This document shows positions 1 through 6,716 of a stretch of DNA of 44,883 bases, in pieces. This stretch comes from Candidatus Treponema caballi (GTDB lineage: Bacteria > Spirochaetota > Spirochaetia > Treponematales > Treponemataceae): assembly GCA_018066285.1 (NCBI GenBank), contig JAGHRS010000047.1:1-44883 (forward strand). The letters run 5' to 3'. The translations under genes were made by a program, and so were the position numbers. Each line of letters starts with the position of its first letter. Position 1 is the stretch's first letter. The notes under the pieces are model-generated. The model was not told the DNA's origin, searched no databases, and was given only the letters and a program-made list of their open reading frames with translations.

Positions 1-2
1 AT

Positions 3-221
3 CAAGAATTTGATACAGAATCTATACAACAATATGAATCTCTTTTTCAGATTTATATGACCATTATTTCAAGTTTTTTTAAGGGAGTATATTTGGGAGT
101 TTTAAGAAGTCCCCCAAAAGACCTTCATAATAAAGCAAGAGAGCTTAGGATTAATTATACACGAGGCCAATTAATATTCATTGATGTCTATTGTGACATG
201 CTGAATGGCAGAAGTATTTAA
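3..221 (+). CDS. Hypothetical protein, 3' end only (cut by window edge)
   Basis: An open frame runs from the first bases of the window to a TAA at 219-221, giving 72 residues of a C-terminus. I do not recognise the family. It holds a short hydrophobic stretch (around MTIISSFFKGVYLGVL) followed by a mixed charged tail ending in GRSI. An ATG at 57 could start a shorter protein of 54 residues, but it has no ribosome binding site, so I read this as the tail of a longer gene beginning outside the window. The stretch is AT-rich compared with the housekeeping genes further right, which fits an accessory region. It points towards the small minus-strand operon at 311-600. Confidence 0.45.
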   Translation, partial: QEFDTESIQQYESLFQIYMTIISSFFKGVYLGVLRSPPKDLHNKARELRINYTRGQLIFIDVYCDMLNGRSI

Positions 222-241
222 ATGTGAAAAGACATAAATAG

Positions 242-274
242 GTATAACGACCCGCAATTTTGGAGGGTCGTCAA
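242..274. repeat. Hairpin repeat copy 1 (attC-like?)
   Basis: GTATAACGACCC, an 11-nt loop, then GGGTCGTCAA. The arms 247-253 and 265-271 form a perfect 7-bp stem. A near-identical element lies at 783-812 in the same orientation. On the minus strand the element ends in GTTATAC, which resembles the GTTRRRY core of integron attC sites. A standard long attC with a matching inverse core is not evident. Confidence 0.5.
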
Positions 275-305
275 ACAAAAGCCCCGTACCAGTTCAGTAC
301 GGGGC
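273..305 (-). terminator. Rho-independent terminator of the 600-311 operon
   Basis: Perfect 9-bp stem GCCCCGTAC (281-289) / GTACGGGGC (297-305) with a 7-nt loop. Read on the minus strand it is followed by TTTTGTTT. It begins 5 nt after the stop codon of the gene ending at 311. Confidence 0.8.
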
Positions 306-310
306 ATCTG

Positions 311-514
311 TCAGAGCCTTCCAGCTTCTTTCAAAGCAAGCTCAACAAGATAGCGGCTGACGGTTTTCCCGGCAGCGGCTGCCAGCTGTTCTATAACTTC
401 ATACTCAGAAGTTCTTGCTGACATGGAGAACTTCTTGGTCGGATCTCCGGACTTTGGCCGCCCGGCACCTTCGCGGAATCCGCCGCGCCGTGATTTGTCA
501 GCCGCATCCATCAT
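311..514 (-). CDS. Small basic protein, ribbon-helix-helix (CopG/Arc-like) DNA-binding candidate
   Basis: 67 residues. The N-terminus is basic and carries a GGFREGAGRPKSG motif, common at the start of small mobilome and cassette-borne DNA-binding proteins. It is followed by a KKFSMSARTSEYEVIEQLAAAAGKT-type strand-helix-helix pattern and a final helix, consistent with an RHH fold. A GGTGGTGAA ribosome site precedes two tandem ATGs at 514 and 511. The start overlaps the stop codon of the membrane peptide at 600-511, so the two are probably translationally coupled. A strong terminator follows. A role as autorepressor or antitoxin is inference from size and fold only; no toxin is recognised with certainty. 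Confidence 0.65.
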   Translation of the reverse strand: MMDAADKSRRGGFREGAGRPKSGDPTKKFSMSARTSEYEVIEQLAAAAGKTVSRYLVELALKEAGRL

Positions 515-600
515 TTCACCACCAGAAACACAATCAGCAGCACAAGAGCTGCGAGCCGAAAGATTATAGAAAGCACATTTACAGTCTTTTTATCAAGCAT
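511..600 (-). CDS. 29-residue single-pass membrane peptide
   Basis: The minus-strand ATG at 600 is preceded by AAGGA with an 8-nt spacer. The product starts MLDKKTVNVLS, continues as one uninterrupted hydrophobic helix (about residues 10-28) and ends in VVK. Its TGA (511-513) overlaps the ATG of the RHH-like gene, the usual arrangement of a coupled operon. The good ribosome site, start overlap and clean transmembrane helix argue for a real gene despite the length. Peptides of this kind include type I toxins, holin-like peptides and small membrane regulators. Nothing in the sequence decides between these. Confidence 0.55.
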   Translation of the reverse strand: MLDKKTVNVLSIIFRLAALVLLIVFLVVK

Positions 601-611
601 TGACAACATCC

Positions 612-902
612 TTATGTTGATTTATGAATGTAAAGAAAATGCAAGGTGGCGAGTCTTTCCTTTCCTTTTGTTACTTCTGAATCTTTTTTAAGAATCAGAG
701 CCAGAAGCGCAACAACGAACAAGCCGAAGTTGATTATCAAGTTTACGACGTCTGACCAACTCGGTTTGTCGTTCTTGCTTTTGTATAACGCCCCGCATTT
801 TTGGGTCGTCAATCTACAACATATTCTAGGGAATAAATCCTGCTTTTTCGTCTGTAGCTGGAAGTAGCTGGTCGCCGCTGTAAACAATGCTGCAGTTTTC
901 AT
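612..902 (-). CDS. Possible small membrane protein (holin-like toxin type?), start uncertain
   Basis: The frame gives 96 residues from the ATG at 902, but that ATG has no ribosome site and the first half (to about residue 42) looks non-coding. The second half is more protein-like: SWSDVVNLIINFGLFVVALLALILKKDS, an acidic/aromatic lead followed by one transmembrane helix and a basic tail. That layout resembles the short holin-like or type I toxin peptides of Firmicutes. A real product may begin at an internal non-ATG codon, for example the TTG in VVNLII. The repeat at 783-812 lies inside the frame. I include it because it fills an otherwise empty 310-bp stretch directly upstream of the 29-residue peptide gene. 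Confidence 0.25.
   Translation of the reverse strand: MKTAALFTAATSYFQLQTKKQDLFPRICCRLTTQKCGALYKSKNDKPSWSDVVNLIINFGLFVVALLALILKKDSEVTKGKERLATLHFLYIHKST
783..812. repeat. Hairpin repeat copy 2 (attC-like?)
   Basis: GTATAACGCCCC, a short loop, then GGGTCGTCAA. It has the same ends and orientation as the element at 242-274. On the minus strand it also offers TTGACG and TTATAC hexamers 18 nt apart, so this copy could act as a promoter for the small minus-strand ORFs. Confidence 0.5.
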
Positions 903-926
903 TAAAACACAAGATTAGCGACGCCA

Positions 927-3005
927 TTAAAATTCTTTCTTCTTTTTGTAAAGGCTCGCGTTTCCAGTCTTTTCGTCAGAGCGGCGCTCAATGCCGGGAA
1001 CTCCGCGGCCGTTAAAGCTCTTTTTGCTTTTCTTCTCACCACGTGCACTCTTCTCAAAGCGGTCTTCGCGTCTGTCGTTTCTGTCGCGCCGCCAGCCTCT
1101 TCCGCTTCGTGAATCACGCATGCCGTCGCGGCCTTCACCACCGCTTTCCTTCACATCAACATGCATGTGCGGCAGCGAGCGGTCTTTCTGAGAGCGCTCG
1201 AGCACATCACGGGCAAGATTTGCAGGAAGACTTACAAGGCAGAAGTCCTGCGCGACGTCTATCCGGTCAACAAGGCGCTGCGGGATATGCAGCAGCTGGC
1301 TGAACCACACGGAAATCTCGCGGGCACCGAAGCCGTCGCGGCGGCCCATCTGCACGTACAGGCGGACCTGGTCTTTTCCGGCGAAATCTGCGTCTGAAAT
1401 GCGGACGTTGCCGCTTCTTCCGGAGCGGCCGCCAACAGCGCGCTCACCATCACGGCCGCGCGGTCTTATTTTTACGATTGAGCCGTAACGGGAACCGTCC
1501 AGCTGTTTTCCAAAATGAAGCTGCAGGACGCGTGCGAGCATCTCTTCTGCAGGATAGTTTTCTGTAAGTTCTTCAGCCAGCTGGACGTACTGCTTGCGGA
1601 GGCGTGGCAGCTTGGGAAGCGTCGGCGACTCAGGAGTCGCCAGCGCGGCCGCGCAAGCCTTATCAGCATCTGGAGCCTCGTCAGCAGTCTTAGCTTCTGG
1701 AAGCGAACCGGCGGCAGGTGCCTGCTCAGCGACAAGAGCCTCTTCTGCAGACTCAGTCGCTGAAAGCGCAGTCTCAGCTGTCTTTCCGGCCTCGTCAGCA
1801 AGTGTCAGACCGAGCCCTTTCTTGAGCTCGTCGAAAATGCGCGTGCGTTTTACGGCGAGGACATCTTCCACTTCTGGAATGTCATCCTCCATCATGTCGC
1901 CTTTCGTCGCCTTTTTTGACGCGCGCTTCAGGTACTCAAGCTTACGCCGCTCTTCAGGGCGCACGAACGTGTACGCCAATCCACTTGCTCCAGCGCGTCC
2001 CGTTCGTCCGATGCGGTGGATGTATGTGTAGGAATCTGTCGGCATTGAATAGTTGACGACGTGAGAAAGACCTTCAATGTCGATACCGCGCGCTGCAACG
2101 TCAGTTGCAACCAGGATGCGTGTCTTTCCGCTTCTGAAACGGGCGAGAATCTTCTCACGCTGGCTCTGCGGAATGTCTCCGTGCAAAGCAGCTGCCTCGT
2201 ATCCGCGCTCATCAAGCTGCTTTGAAACGGCGTCCGCGTCAACCTTCGTCTGCGTGAAGACAAGGCCGTAAAAATCAGGGGATATGTCTATCAGGCGGAC
2301 AAGCGCCTCAATCTTTTCGTATTCGCGCACCATCCAGTAGTGCTGCTCGGTCAGGATAGGCTCTTCGGGCTTTGCTTCTTCCTCGACGATTTCGTAGTCG
2401 CCCATGAAGCTTGATGCAATCCGTAAGATTTCCTGCGGCATTGTCGCGCTGAACAGGAGCACGCGGCTTTCTGCATTCGCTTTTGCAAAGATGTACTCAA
2501 TGTCTTCAATGAAGCCCATGTCGAGCATCTCATCCGCTTCATCAAGAATGAAGTAGCTGATTTTCGAAAGGTCAAGCGTGCCGCGGTCAATGTGGTCCTT
2601 GATGCGTCCAGGAGTTCCGACAACGATGTCGAGTCCGCGTTTCATCTCGCGGATCTGTGTCGCATACGAGGCACCGCCGTAGACAGCGGCCATCCGAGGG
2701 AACTTGCCGTCAGTAAAAGACTCGACTTCCTTACAGACCTGCATGCACAGCTCGCGGGTCGGTGTTAAGATGAGCGCCTGCGGATATCCTTTGTCCTTGC
2801 GGATTGTCTGCACGAGCGGCAGGCCGAACGCGGCGGTTTTTCCAGTTCCAGTACGTGCTTTTGCAATGATGTTCGCATCCCCGTTCAAAAGGCGCGGGAT
2901 AGCGAGAATCTGGATTGGAGACGGGGTTTCAAAACCCTTTGCACGAACAGCCTCCAGGGTCTGCTCATCAAGTCCCAGATCCTCAAATGAGATTTCTTCT
3001 TCCAT
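927..3005 (-). CDS. deaD: DEAD-box ATP-dependent RNA helicase, DeaD/CsdA type
   Basis: 692 residues. ATP-dependent remodelling of structured RNA, typically in ribosome assembly, cold adaptation and mRNA decay. The helicase core shows the Q motif GFETPSPIQ (about 24-32), motif I ARTGTGKT (50-57), PTREL, TPGR, DEAD (155-158), SAT (186-188), VATDVAARGIDI and HRIGRTGR (330-337). An Ala/Glu/Pro-rich linker (about 405-470) follows, then a DbpA-like RNA-binding domain (VRLYVQMGRRDGFGAREI onwards), then an Arg/Gly/Asp-rich tail ending in KKKKEF. The long tail is typical of CsdA-like helicases that hold RNA loosely. A GAGGA site lies 11 nt before the ATG. It is the last gene of a minus-strand run and sits 24 nt after the acyltransferase gene. 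RNase Y is encoded elsewhere in the window; a link between them is only possible. Confidence 0.93.
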   Translation of the reverse strand: MEEEISFEDLGLDEQTLEAVRAKGFETPSPIQILAIPRLLNGDANIIAKARTGTGKTAAFGLPLVQTIRKDKGYPQALILTPTRELCMQVCKEVESFTDGKFPRMAAVYGGASYATQIREMKRGLDIVVGTPGRIKDHIDRGTLDLSKISYFILDEADEMLDMGFIEDIEYIFAKANAESRVLLFSATMPQEILRIASSFMGDYEIVEEEAKPEEPILTEQHYWMVREYEKIEALVRLIDISPDFYGLVFTQTKVDADAVSKQLDERGYEAAALHGDIPQSQREKILARFRSGKTRILVATDVAARGIDIEGLSHVVNYSMPTDSYTYIHRIGRTGRAGASGLAYTFVRPEERRKLEYLKRASKKATKGDMMEDDIPEVEDVLAVKRTRIFDELKKGLGLTLADEAGKTAETALSATESAEEALVAEQAPAAGSLPEAKTADEAPDADKACAAALATPESPTLPKLPRLRKQYVQLAEELTENYPAEEMLARVLQLHFGKQLDGSRYGSIVKIRPRGRDGERAVGGRSGRSGNVRISDADFAGKDQVRLYVQMGRRDGFGAREISVWFSQLLHIPQRLVDRIDVAQDFCLVSLPANLARDVLERSQKDRSLPHMHVDVKESGGEGRDGMRDSRSGRGWRRDRNDRREDRFEKSARGEKKSKKSFNGRGVPGIERRSDEKTGNASLYKKKKEF

Positions 3006-3029
3006 AAAATAAAATGTCCTCGGGAGAAA

Positions 3030-3917
3030 TTATGCTTTTTCTCCGTTATGCAGCCTGTCCAAAATAGCCATGACTTCATCAACGATAACCTGCTTCTTGT
3101 CACCGTCGTAATCGTCGCCAAGTTTCTCAAGAATGGCGTTTCTAAAAGGCTTACACTCTACAGGCTTTCCAAAAGTGTAAACAACCTTGTCGGGCACTAC
3201 GCGGTCATGAGCCATGTTCTTGGGATCATCCTCAGAAATACGCAGACAGTTGCCGTTGATGGAAACCGGCAGGAACACATCTGTCAGGCGGAGATATGAG
3301 TCAATTTCGCGTACGCCACGCTTTGTATCAGGCACACCGGGGCGATAACGTGTTCCTGACGGGAATACCATGATGACCTGACCGCGGCGGCGGCACTGGT
3401 CCAGGTAGCGCATGGAAGCGAAGTTTATCTTCTTGCTGCGGGCTTCTTCCTCTGCGCGCTTTGCAGGGTCTTTTATGGATGCGAGACTTCTGCTTGGATA
3501 AATAACGATGCGGCTGAATGCTTCTGCCAGGGCACTGACCATGGCATTATCCTCATTCAGTTTCATACCGGCAATGGCGACCAGCTTATCCGCAAGTTCC
3601 TTTCCATCTTCACCACCATCCTTACGCAGGATGTAGTGAAGACCCGGAAGGTCGAAGTTACTGTAATGCTCACAGAGTACAAGTCCGTGTTTTCCGTTTC
3701 TCACCTGTTCCATAAAAGCAGAGATGTTGTTGCGTCCGACAACGCCTGAACCAGGCAGGAAGTTTTCTGCAAGCATTCTGTCAACAACAGGAAGCATATT
3801 CGGATTTGATTCCTGATAAATATTGGTGTCATCAATCTTATTCTGAGCACGGATAACGCTTTTCAGCTCATCTACGAGATAACCATATTTTTCATCAAGA
3901 CGTGTACCTTCGTCCAT
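3030..3917 (-). CDS. PlsC-like glycerophosphate acyltransferase
   Basis: 295 residues. It probably transfers an acyl chain to glycerol 3-phosphate or lysophosphatidic acid in phospholipid synthesis at the inner membrane. The acyltransferase signature HX4D is present as HYSNFD (84-89), and the substrate-binding block is FPSGTR (185-190), a variant of FPEGTR. There is no obvious transmembrane helix, so it would be a peripheral membrane enzyme. The N-terminal 60 residues before the catalytic block make it longer than a minimal PlsC; soluble GPATs have a similar layout, so sn-1 specificity is possible. GGAGG lies 4 nt before the ATG. It sits between an aminopeptidase and a helicase, with no lipid-synthesis neighbours to refine the call. 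Confidence 0.8.
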   Translation of the reverse strand: MDEGTRLDEKYGYLVDELKSVIRAQNKIDDTNIYQESNPNMLPVVDRMLAENFLPGSGVVGRNNISAFMEQVRNGKHGLVLCEHYSNFDLPGLHYILRKDGGEDGKELADKLVAIAGMKLNEDNAMVSALAEAFSRIVIYPSRSLASIKDPAKRAEEEARSKKINFASMRYLDQCRRRGQVIMVFPSGTRYRPGVPDTKRGVREIDSYLRLTDVFLPVSINGNCLRISEDDPKNMAHDRVVPDKVVYTFGKPVECKPFRNAILEKLGDDYDGDKKQVIVDEVMAILDRLHNGEKA

Positions 3918-3960
3918 ATATCCTCCAGGATTAACTTTTTACCATCGCTATTTTGACGAA

Positions 3961-5076
3961 TTATATCAATTTGTCAGGGTTAAGGCAATCGAGTTCAGGC
4001 AGTACGAAAATGCCGTCTTTGCGGATGAGCTTATCGTCAAACCAGATTTCGCCACCACCGTACTCAGGACGCATGATGAGCACCAGGTCCCAGTGAAGTG
4101 AAGATTTATTGCCGTTGTCACAGTCGTCGTACGAATTGCCCGGTGTAAAGTGGATGGAGCCCGCAATCTTCTCATCAAAAAGCGTTTCCTTCATAGGTTC
4201 AAGAATGTACGGGTTCACACCGATTGCAAACTCACCGACATAGCGGGCGCCCTCATCTGCGTCGAGCACGCGGTTTATGCGCTCATTGTCGTTGCTTGTC
4301 GCCTTTATGATCTTGCCGTCCTTGAACTCAAAGCAGATGTTCTCAAAAACGAAACCGCTCTGCAGGCTCGGCGTGTTGTACGTAATTTTTCCGTTTACGG
4401 AACCACGGACAGGCGCCGTGTACACTTCTCCATCCGGGATGTTCATGACGCCGTCGCACTTGATGGCAGGAAGGCCCTTGATGCTGAACGTCAGGTCAGT
4501 TCCCGGAGCGACAAGGCGGACTTTGTCCGTTCTTTCCATGAGGGCCTTGAGCGAGTCCATGGCGCGGCTCATCTTTGCGTAATCGAGGTTACAGACGTTG
4601 TAGTAGAAGTCTTCAAAGCCTTCCTCGCTCATGTTTGAAAGCTGCGCCATCGCTGCTGTCGGATAGCGGAGAACCACCCAGCGCGTCTTGTTGAGGCGCT
4701 GCTCCATGTGCACTTTCTTGTAGCAGATGGTGTTGAACAGCTCCATCTTTTCAGCGGGAACATCACAGAGCGCGTACAGGTTTTCGTGCGCCGTAAAGCC
4801 GATGTAGCAGTCCATCTTCTCCATCTCGGCAAACTCAATTTCCGCGCGGATACGCATGGATTCCTCAGTTGCGCCCATGTACAGCTCGCGTTCAATCGTC
4901 TTGTCGCGCAGTGACACGAACGGATATGCTCCTGCCGCATATACTTCGCGGACAAGCGCCTTTATGAGATCCGGCGCGCTGTTGTTCGCCTGGATGAGCA
5001 CTTTTTCTCCAGGCTGCGCATTGATTGAATAGGTAACTAAAGTATGGGCAAGTTTTTCAATTCTAGGGTCCTTCAT
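3961..5076 (-). CDS. Aminopeptidase, M29 family (AmpS/PepS/AmpT type)
   Basis: 371 residues from the ATG at 5076, chosen because AGGAG lies directly upstream. A frame 21 codons longer exists but lacks a ribosome site. The family is a cytoplasmic, two-metal exopeptidase that removes N-terminal residues from peptides. The C-terminal half shows the family's metal-site blocks: a GEFAIGVN segment with a ligand Glu, a GSIHFTPGNSY segment with His and Tyr, and an HWDLV segment with the His-Asp pair. Length is within the usual range for M29 (about 370-415). It lies 59 nt after the DUF2007-like gene and 43 nt before the acyltransferase, in a same-strand run. The likely role is peptide use, which suits an amino-acid-fermenting or host-associated treponeme. 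Confidence 0.88.
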   Translation of the reverse strand: MKDPRIEKLAHTLVTYSINAQPGEKVLIQANNSAPDLIKALVREVYAAGAYPFVSLRDKTIERELYMGATEESMRIRAEIEFAEMEKMDCYIGFTAHENLYALCDVPAEKMELFNTICYKKVHMEQRLNKTRWVVLRYPTAAMAQLSNMSEEGFEDFYYNVCNLDYAKMSRAMDSLKALMERTDKVRLVAPGTDLTFSIKGLPAIKCDGVMNIPDGEVYTAPVRGSVNGKITYNTPSLQSGFVFENICFEFKDGKIIKATSNDNERINRVLDADEGARYVGEFAIGVNPYILEPMKETLFDEKIAGSIHFTPGNSYDDCDNGNKSSLHWDLVLIMRPEYGGGEIWFDDKLIRKDGIFVLPELDCLNPDKLI

Positions 5077-5135
5077 GTTTTTTTCTCCTGGATGTATTTT
5101 ATTCTCCAAATCCCATATTGGCAACATGAAGAAAA

Positions 5136-5735
5136 TCAACGCTGCTTTTCTTTTGGAAACACAGTAATACCGAAAATCTGCTGTGATTTTGACAGTGGAG
5201 ACGGAGTTGCTAAAAACGCCAGAGCTTCCAGTGCTGCTTCTTTTGCAGCAGAATCCCGTTCTCCCAGCGCCTGAATCTTCTCGCGCGCATAATCACGGAC
5301 AATCGCCAGAGCCGCATCATAATCATTCTGCAGGATATACAGTCTGATGCAGAAAATGCCTGTCGCCGCACTAGCCGTTCCACCATAGATTTTGTTCATA
5401 ATGTCAGAATCAATTCTGCTTGGAATGGCTGCTGAATAAAGCAGACTCTGAAGGATTGCGGCATCCTGCTGGGATGCAAGATTCAGGAAATGCTGCTCTT
5501 CTTCTCCCTGCTGACACCGGGCAAAAAACGCTTCCTCAAAATCAGGCGCTTCATCATCTGCTGCGTCATCAGATGCAGCAGATGATGACCCAACTTTTGC
5601 AGAATCATCATAAAATTCAGCATCGTAGTCTGTTTCCTCATGCTTTTTCGCAGTTTTTCTCTTCCGTAAGAAAAGGATGCAAAGCATGACCAGCACAACT
5701 GCACCAAACAGCAGTATCATTGTTTTGTCTTCCAT
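5136..5735 (-). CDS. Membrane-anchored protein with DUF2007-like domain
   Basis: 199 residues. One transmembrane helix (about residues 5-24) is followed by a basic stop-transfer RKRKTAKKH, an acidic Ser/Ala/Asp-rich linker (about 35-75), and a compact domain. That domain contains LLYSAAIPSRID, NKIYGGTASAATGIFCIRLYILQNDYD and AALAIVRDY. The pattern of a buried strand, Gly-rich turn, strand and helix resembles DUF2007, a small putative signal-transducing domain. The orientation is probably N-out with the domain in the cytoplasm. AGGAGAG lies 7 nt before the ATG. It is 26 nt after the phosphodiesterase gene. Function unknown. Confidence 0.6.
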   Translation of the reverse strand: MEDKTMILLFGAVVLVMLCILFLRKRKTAKKHEETDYDAEFYDDSAKVGSSSAASDDAADDEAPDFEEAFFARCQQGEEEQHFLNLASQQDAAILQSLLYSAAIPSRIDSDIMNKIYGGTASAATGIFCIRLYILQNDYDAALAIVRDYAREKIQALGERDSAAKEAALEALAFLATPSPLSKSQQIFGITVFPKEKQR

Positions 5736-5761
5736 TTTTTCTCTCTCCTTTTTATTCTCTT

Positions 5762-6319
5762 TCAGTACTCAAGCGTCTTGTACGTCGTGCCGGTATCAAG
5801 TTCACACAGACTGATGCTCCGCGCGTCAGTGTCGATGACTGCGTACCCCGCTTTTGAGCCGCCTTTTGGAAGCGACACCGAACCCGGATTCAAAAACACG
5901 CGCTCATCCCGCTTTTCGAGCACTGCGACGTGCGTGTGCCCCGAAATGACGATGCTGCCTTCAGCACACCATGACGCAATCTGCTCTTCGGTAAGCGTGT
6001 GGCCGTGGTGCATGAAAAGCGAAGTGCCGTCTGCGAGAAGCTGTCTCGTGTATGGTGCGAGCATCGGGAAGGTGAGCAGCATCTGGTCGACCTCGCTGTC
6101 GCAGTTTCCGCGGATGCCGATTATGCGGTCTTTGTATACGTTAAGAAGCTCAGCAACGGCAGGGCCGTCGTAGCCTTCGTGCACGCCGTTCCGCGGGCCG
6201 TGGTACATGTAGTCTCCGGTAATAAGAAGCGCGTCTGCACCGGAAGCATCGAAAGCAGCAAGGGCTTTTTTAAGAGCGGCCGGATAGCCGTGAATATCAG
6301 AAATAACAAACAGTTTCAT
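5762..6319 (-). CDS. YfcE/MJ0936-type metallophosphodiesterase
   Basis: 185 residues from the ATG at 6319. A longer frame reaches 6409 but its first 30 residues are non-coding in style. Calcineurin-like fold motifs are in order: SDIHG (Asp and His), GDYMYHG (Asp), GIRGNCD (Asn), HHGHT and SGHTHV (His ligands), so a di-metal phosphoesterase is well supported. The in vivo substrate of this family is unsettled. The start has no Shine-Dalgarno sequence. Instead TATACT (6326-6331), with a TG one base upstream, stands 6 nt before the ATG, implying a leaderless transcript. It heads the minus-strand run that continues into the DUF2007-like gene 26 nt downstream. Confidence 0.85.
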   Translation of the reverse strand: MKLFVISDIHGYPAALKKALAAFDASGADALLITGDYMYHGPRNGVHEGYDGPAVAELLNVYKDRIIGIRGNCDSEVDQMLLTFPMLAPYTRQLLADGTSLFMHHGHTLTEEQIASWCAEGSIVISGHTHVAVLEKRDERVFLNPGSVSLPKGGSKAGYAVIDTDARSISLCELDTGTTYKTLEY

Positions 6320-6325
6320 GTGAGC

Positions 6326-6331
6326 AGTATA
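6326..6331 (-). promoter_or_regulatory. Extended -10 box of the phosphodiesterase gene (leaderless)
   Basis: TGC-TATACT on the minus strand with 6 nt (6320-6325) to the ATG at 6319. The -35 region is poor, as expected for an extended -10 promoter. Confidence 0.5.
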
Positions 6332-6440
6332 GCATATCTCCCGCTCGCTGCGGTAGAGTCGCTCACTTTGTTCGCTTCCGGGCTTTGCAAGCAAACCCCG
6401 CGGGATCATTTCCCTTTATAAGCGAACATCTCCCAGCGCA

Positions 6441-6468
6441 GGAAGTGTGCCACGGATGGCACACTTCC
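6441..6468. repeat. Perfect 11-bp hairpin, hexaloop ACGGAT
   Basis: GGAAGTGTGCC (6441-6451), loop ACGGAT, GGCACACTTCC (6458-6468). It belongs to the hexaloop hairpin group also seen at 6522, 8333, 28683 and 37265. Confidence 0.8.
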
Positions 6469-6485
6469 GAGCATGTCTTTGTCCG

Positions 6486-6520
6486 TTTAGTTTTGATTCT
6501 TTGTAAAAATCAAAACTAAA
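6486..6520. repeat. Perfect 13-bp AT-rich inverted repeat
   Basis: TTTAGTTTTGATT (6486-6498) and AATCAAAACTAAA (6508-6520) around a 9-nt loop. It lies directly between two hexaloop hairpins and may act as a second terminator for the tRNA transcript. Confidence 0.7.
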
Positions 6521-6521
6521 A

Positions 6522-6553
6522 AATAAAGGTCACCATGGATGGTGACCTTTATT
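6522..6553 (-). terminator. tRNA-Ala terminator, 13-bp stem with ATGGAT loop
   Basis: Perfect stem 6522-6534 / 6541-6553 around ATGGAT. It starts at the tRNA discriminator base, so the RNA would end in a stable hairpin whose 3' arm ends in CCTTTATT on the minus strand. The stem sequence is unrelated to those of the other hexaloop hairpins. Confidence 0.65.
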
Positions 6554-6625
6554 GGAGTAGAACGGACTCGAACCGTCTACCTACAGATTGCGAACCTGTC
6601 GCTCTACCAGGTGAGCTACTACCCC
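6553..6625 (-). tRNA. tRNA-Ala, anticodon CGC (reads GCG)
   Basis: The minus-strand sequence folds as a full cloverleaf. The acceptor GGGGTAG / CTACTCC has a G3-U70 pair, the classic alanine identity element. The D stem is GCTC/GAGC with a GG-containing loop. The anticodon loop TTCGCAA places CGC at 6590-6592. The T arm has TTCGAGT. The 3' CCA is not encoded; the base after the acceptor is A, then ATA, so CCA must be added by the nucleotidyltransferase. It has its own strong promoter and hairpin terminator and is transcribed alone. Confidence 0.93.
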
Positions 6626-6635
6626 GTTCTTCATG

Positions 6636-6664
6636 ATGATATAAGGCTGACAGAAAAGTGTCAA
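6636..6664 (-). promoter_or_regulatory. tRNA-Ala promoter
   Basis: -35 TTGACA (6659-6664), 17-nt spacer, -10 TATCAT (6636-6641). It ends 10 nt before the first base of the tRNA. Confidence 0.8.
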
Positions 6665-6681
6665 GCGACGTATTTTGAATA

Positions 6682-6710
6682 TTGATTTTTGGCAAATATT
6701 CATTGATAAT
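6682..6710 (+). promoter_or_regulatory. Promoter of the 6717 gene (leaderless)
   Basis: -35 TTGATT (6682-6687), 17-nt spacer, -10 GATAAT (6705-6710), then only 6 nt to the ATG at 6717. Confidence 0.6.
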
Positions 6711-6716
6711 GGTAGT

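Larger units (their letters stand above)
6320..6716. other. Intergenic stretch: three hairpins and a tRNA gene
   Basis: No protein gene is seen. From left to right it holds the phosphodiesterase promoter and a GC-rich segment (6341-6415). Next come three perfect inverted repeats (6441-6468, 6486-6520, 6522-6553), the tRNA-Ala gene, its promoter and the promoter of the 6717 gene. Confidence 0.7.

Noticed and set aside
3961-5139. Longer aminopeptidase start overlapping the DUF2007-like gene
   Set aside because: The extra 21 residues lack a ribosome site and do not look coding; AGGAG marks the ATG at 5076.
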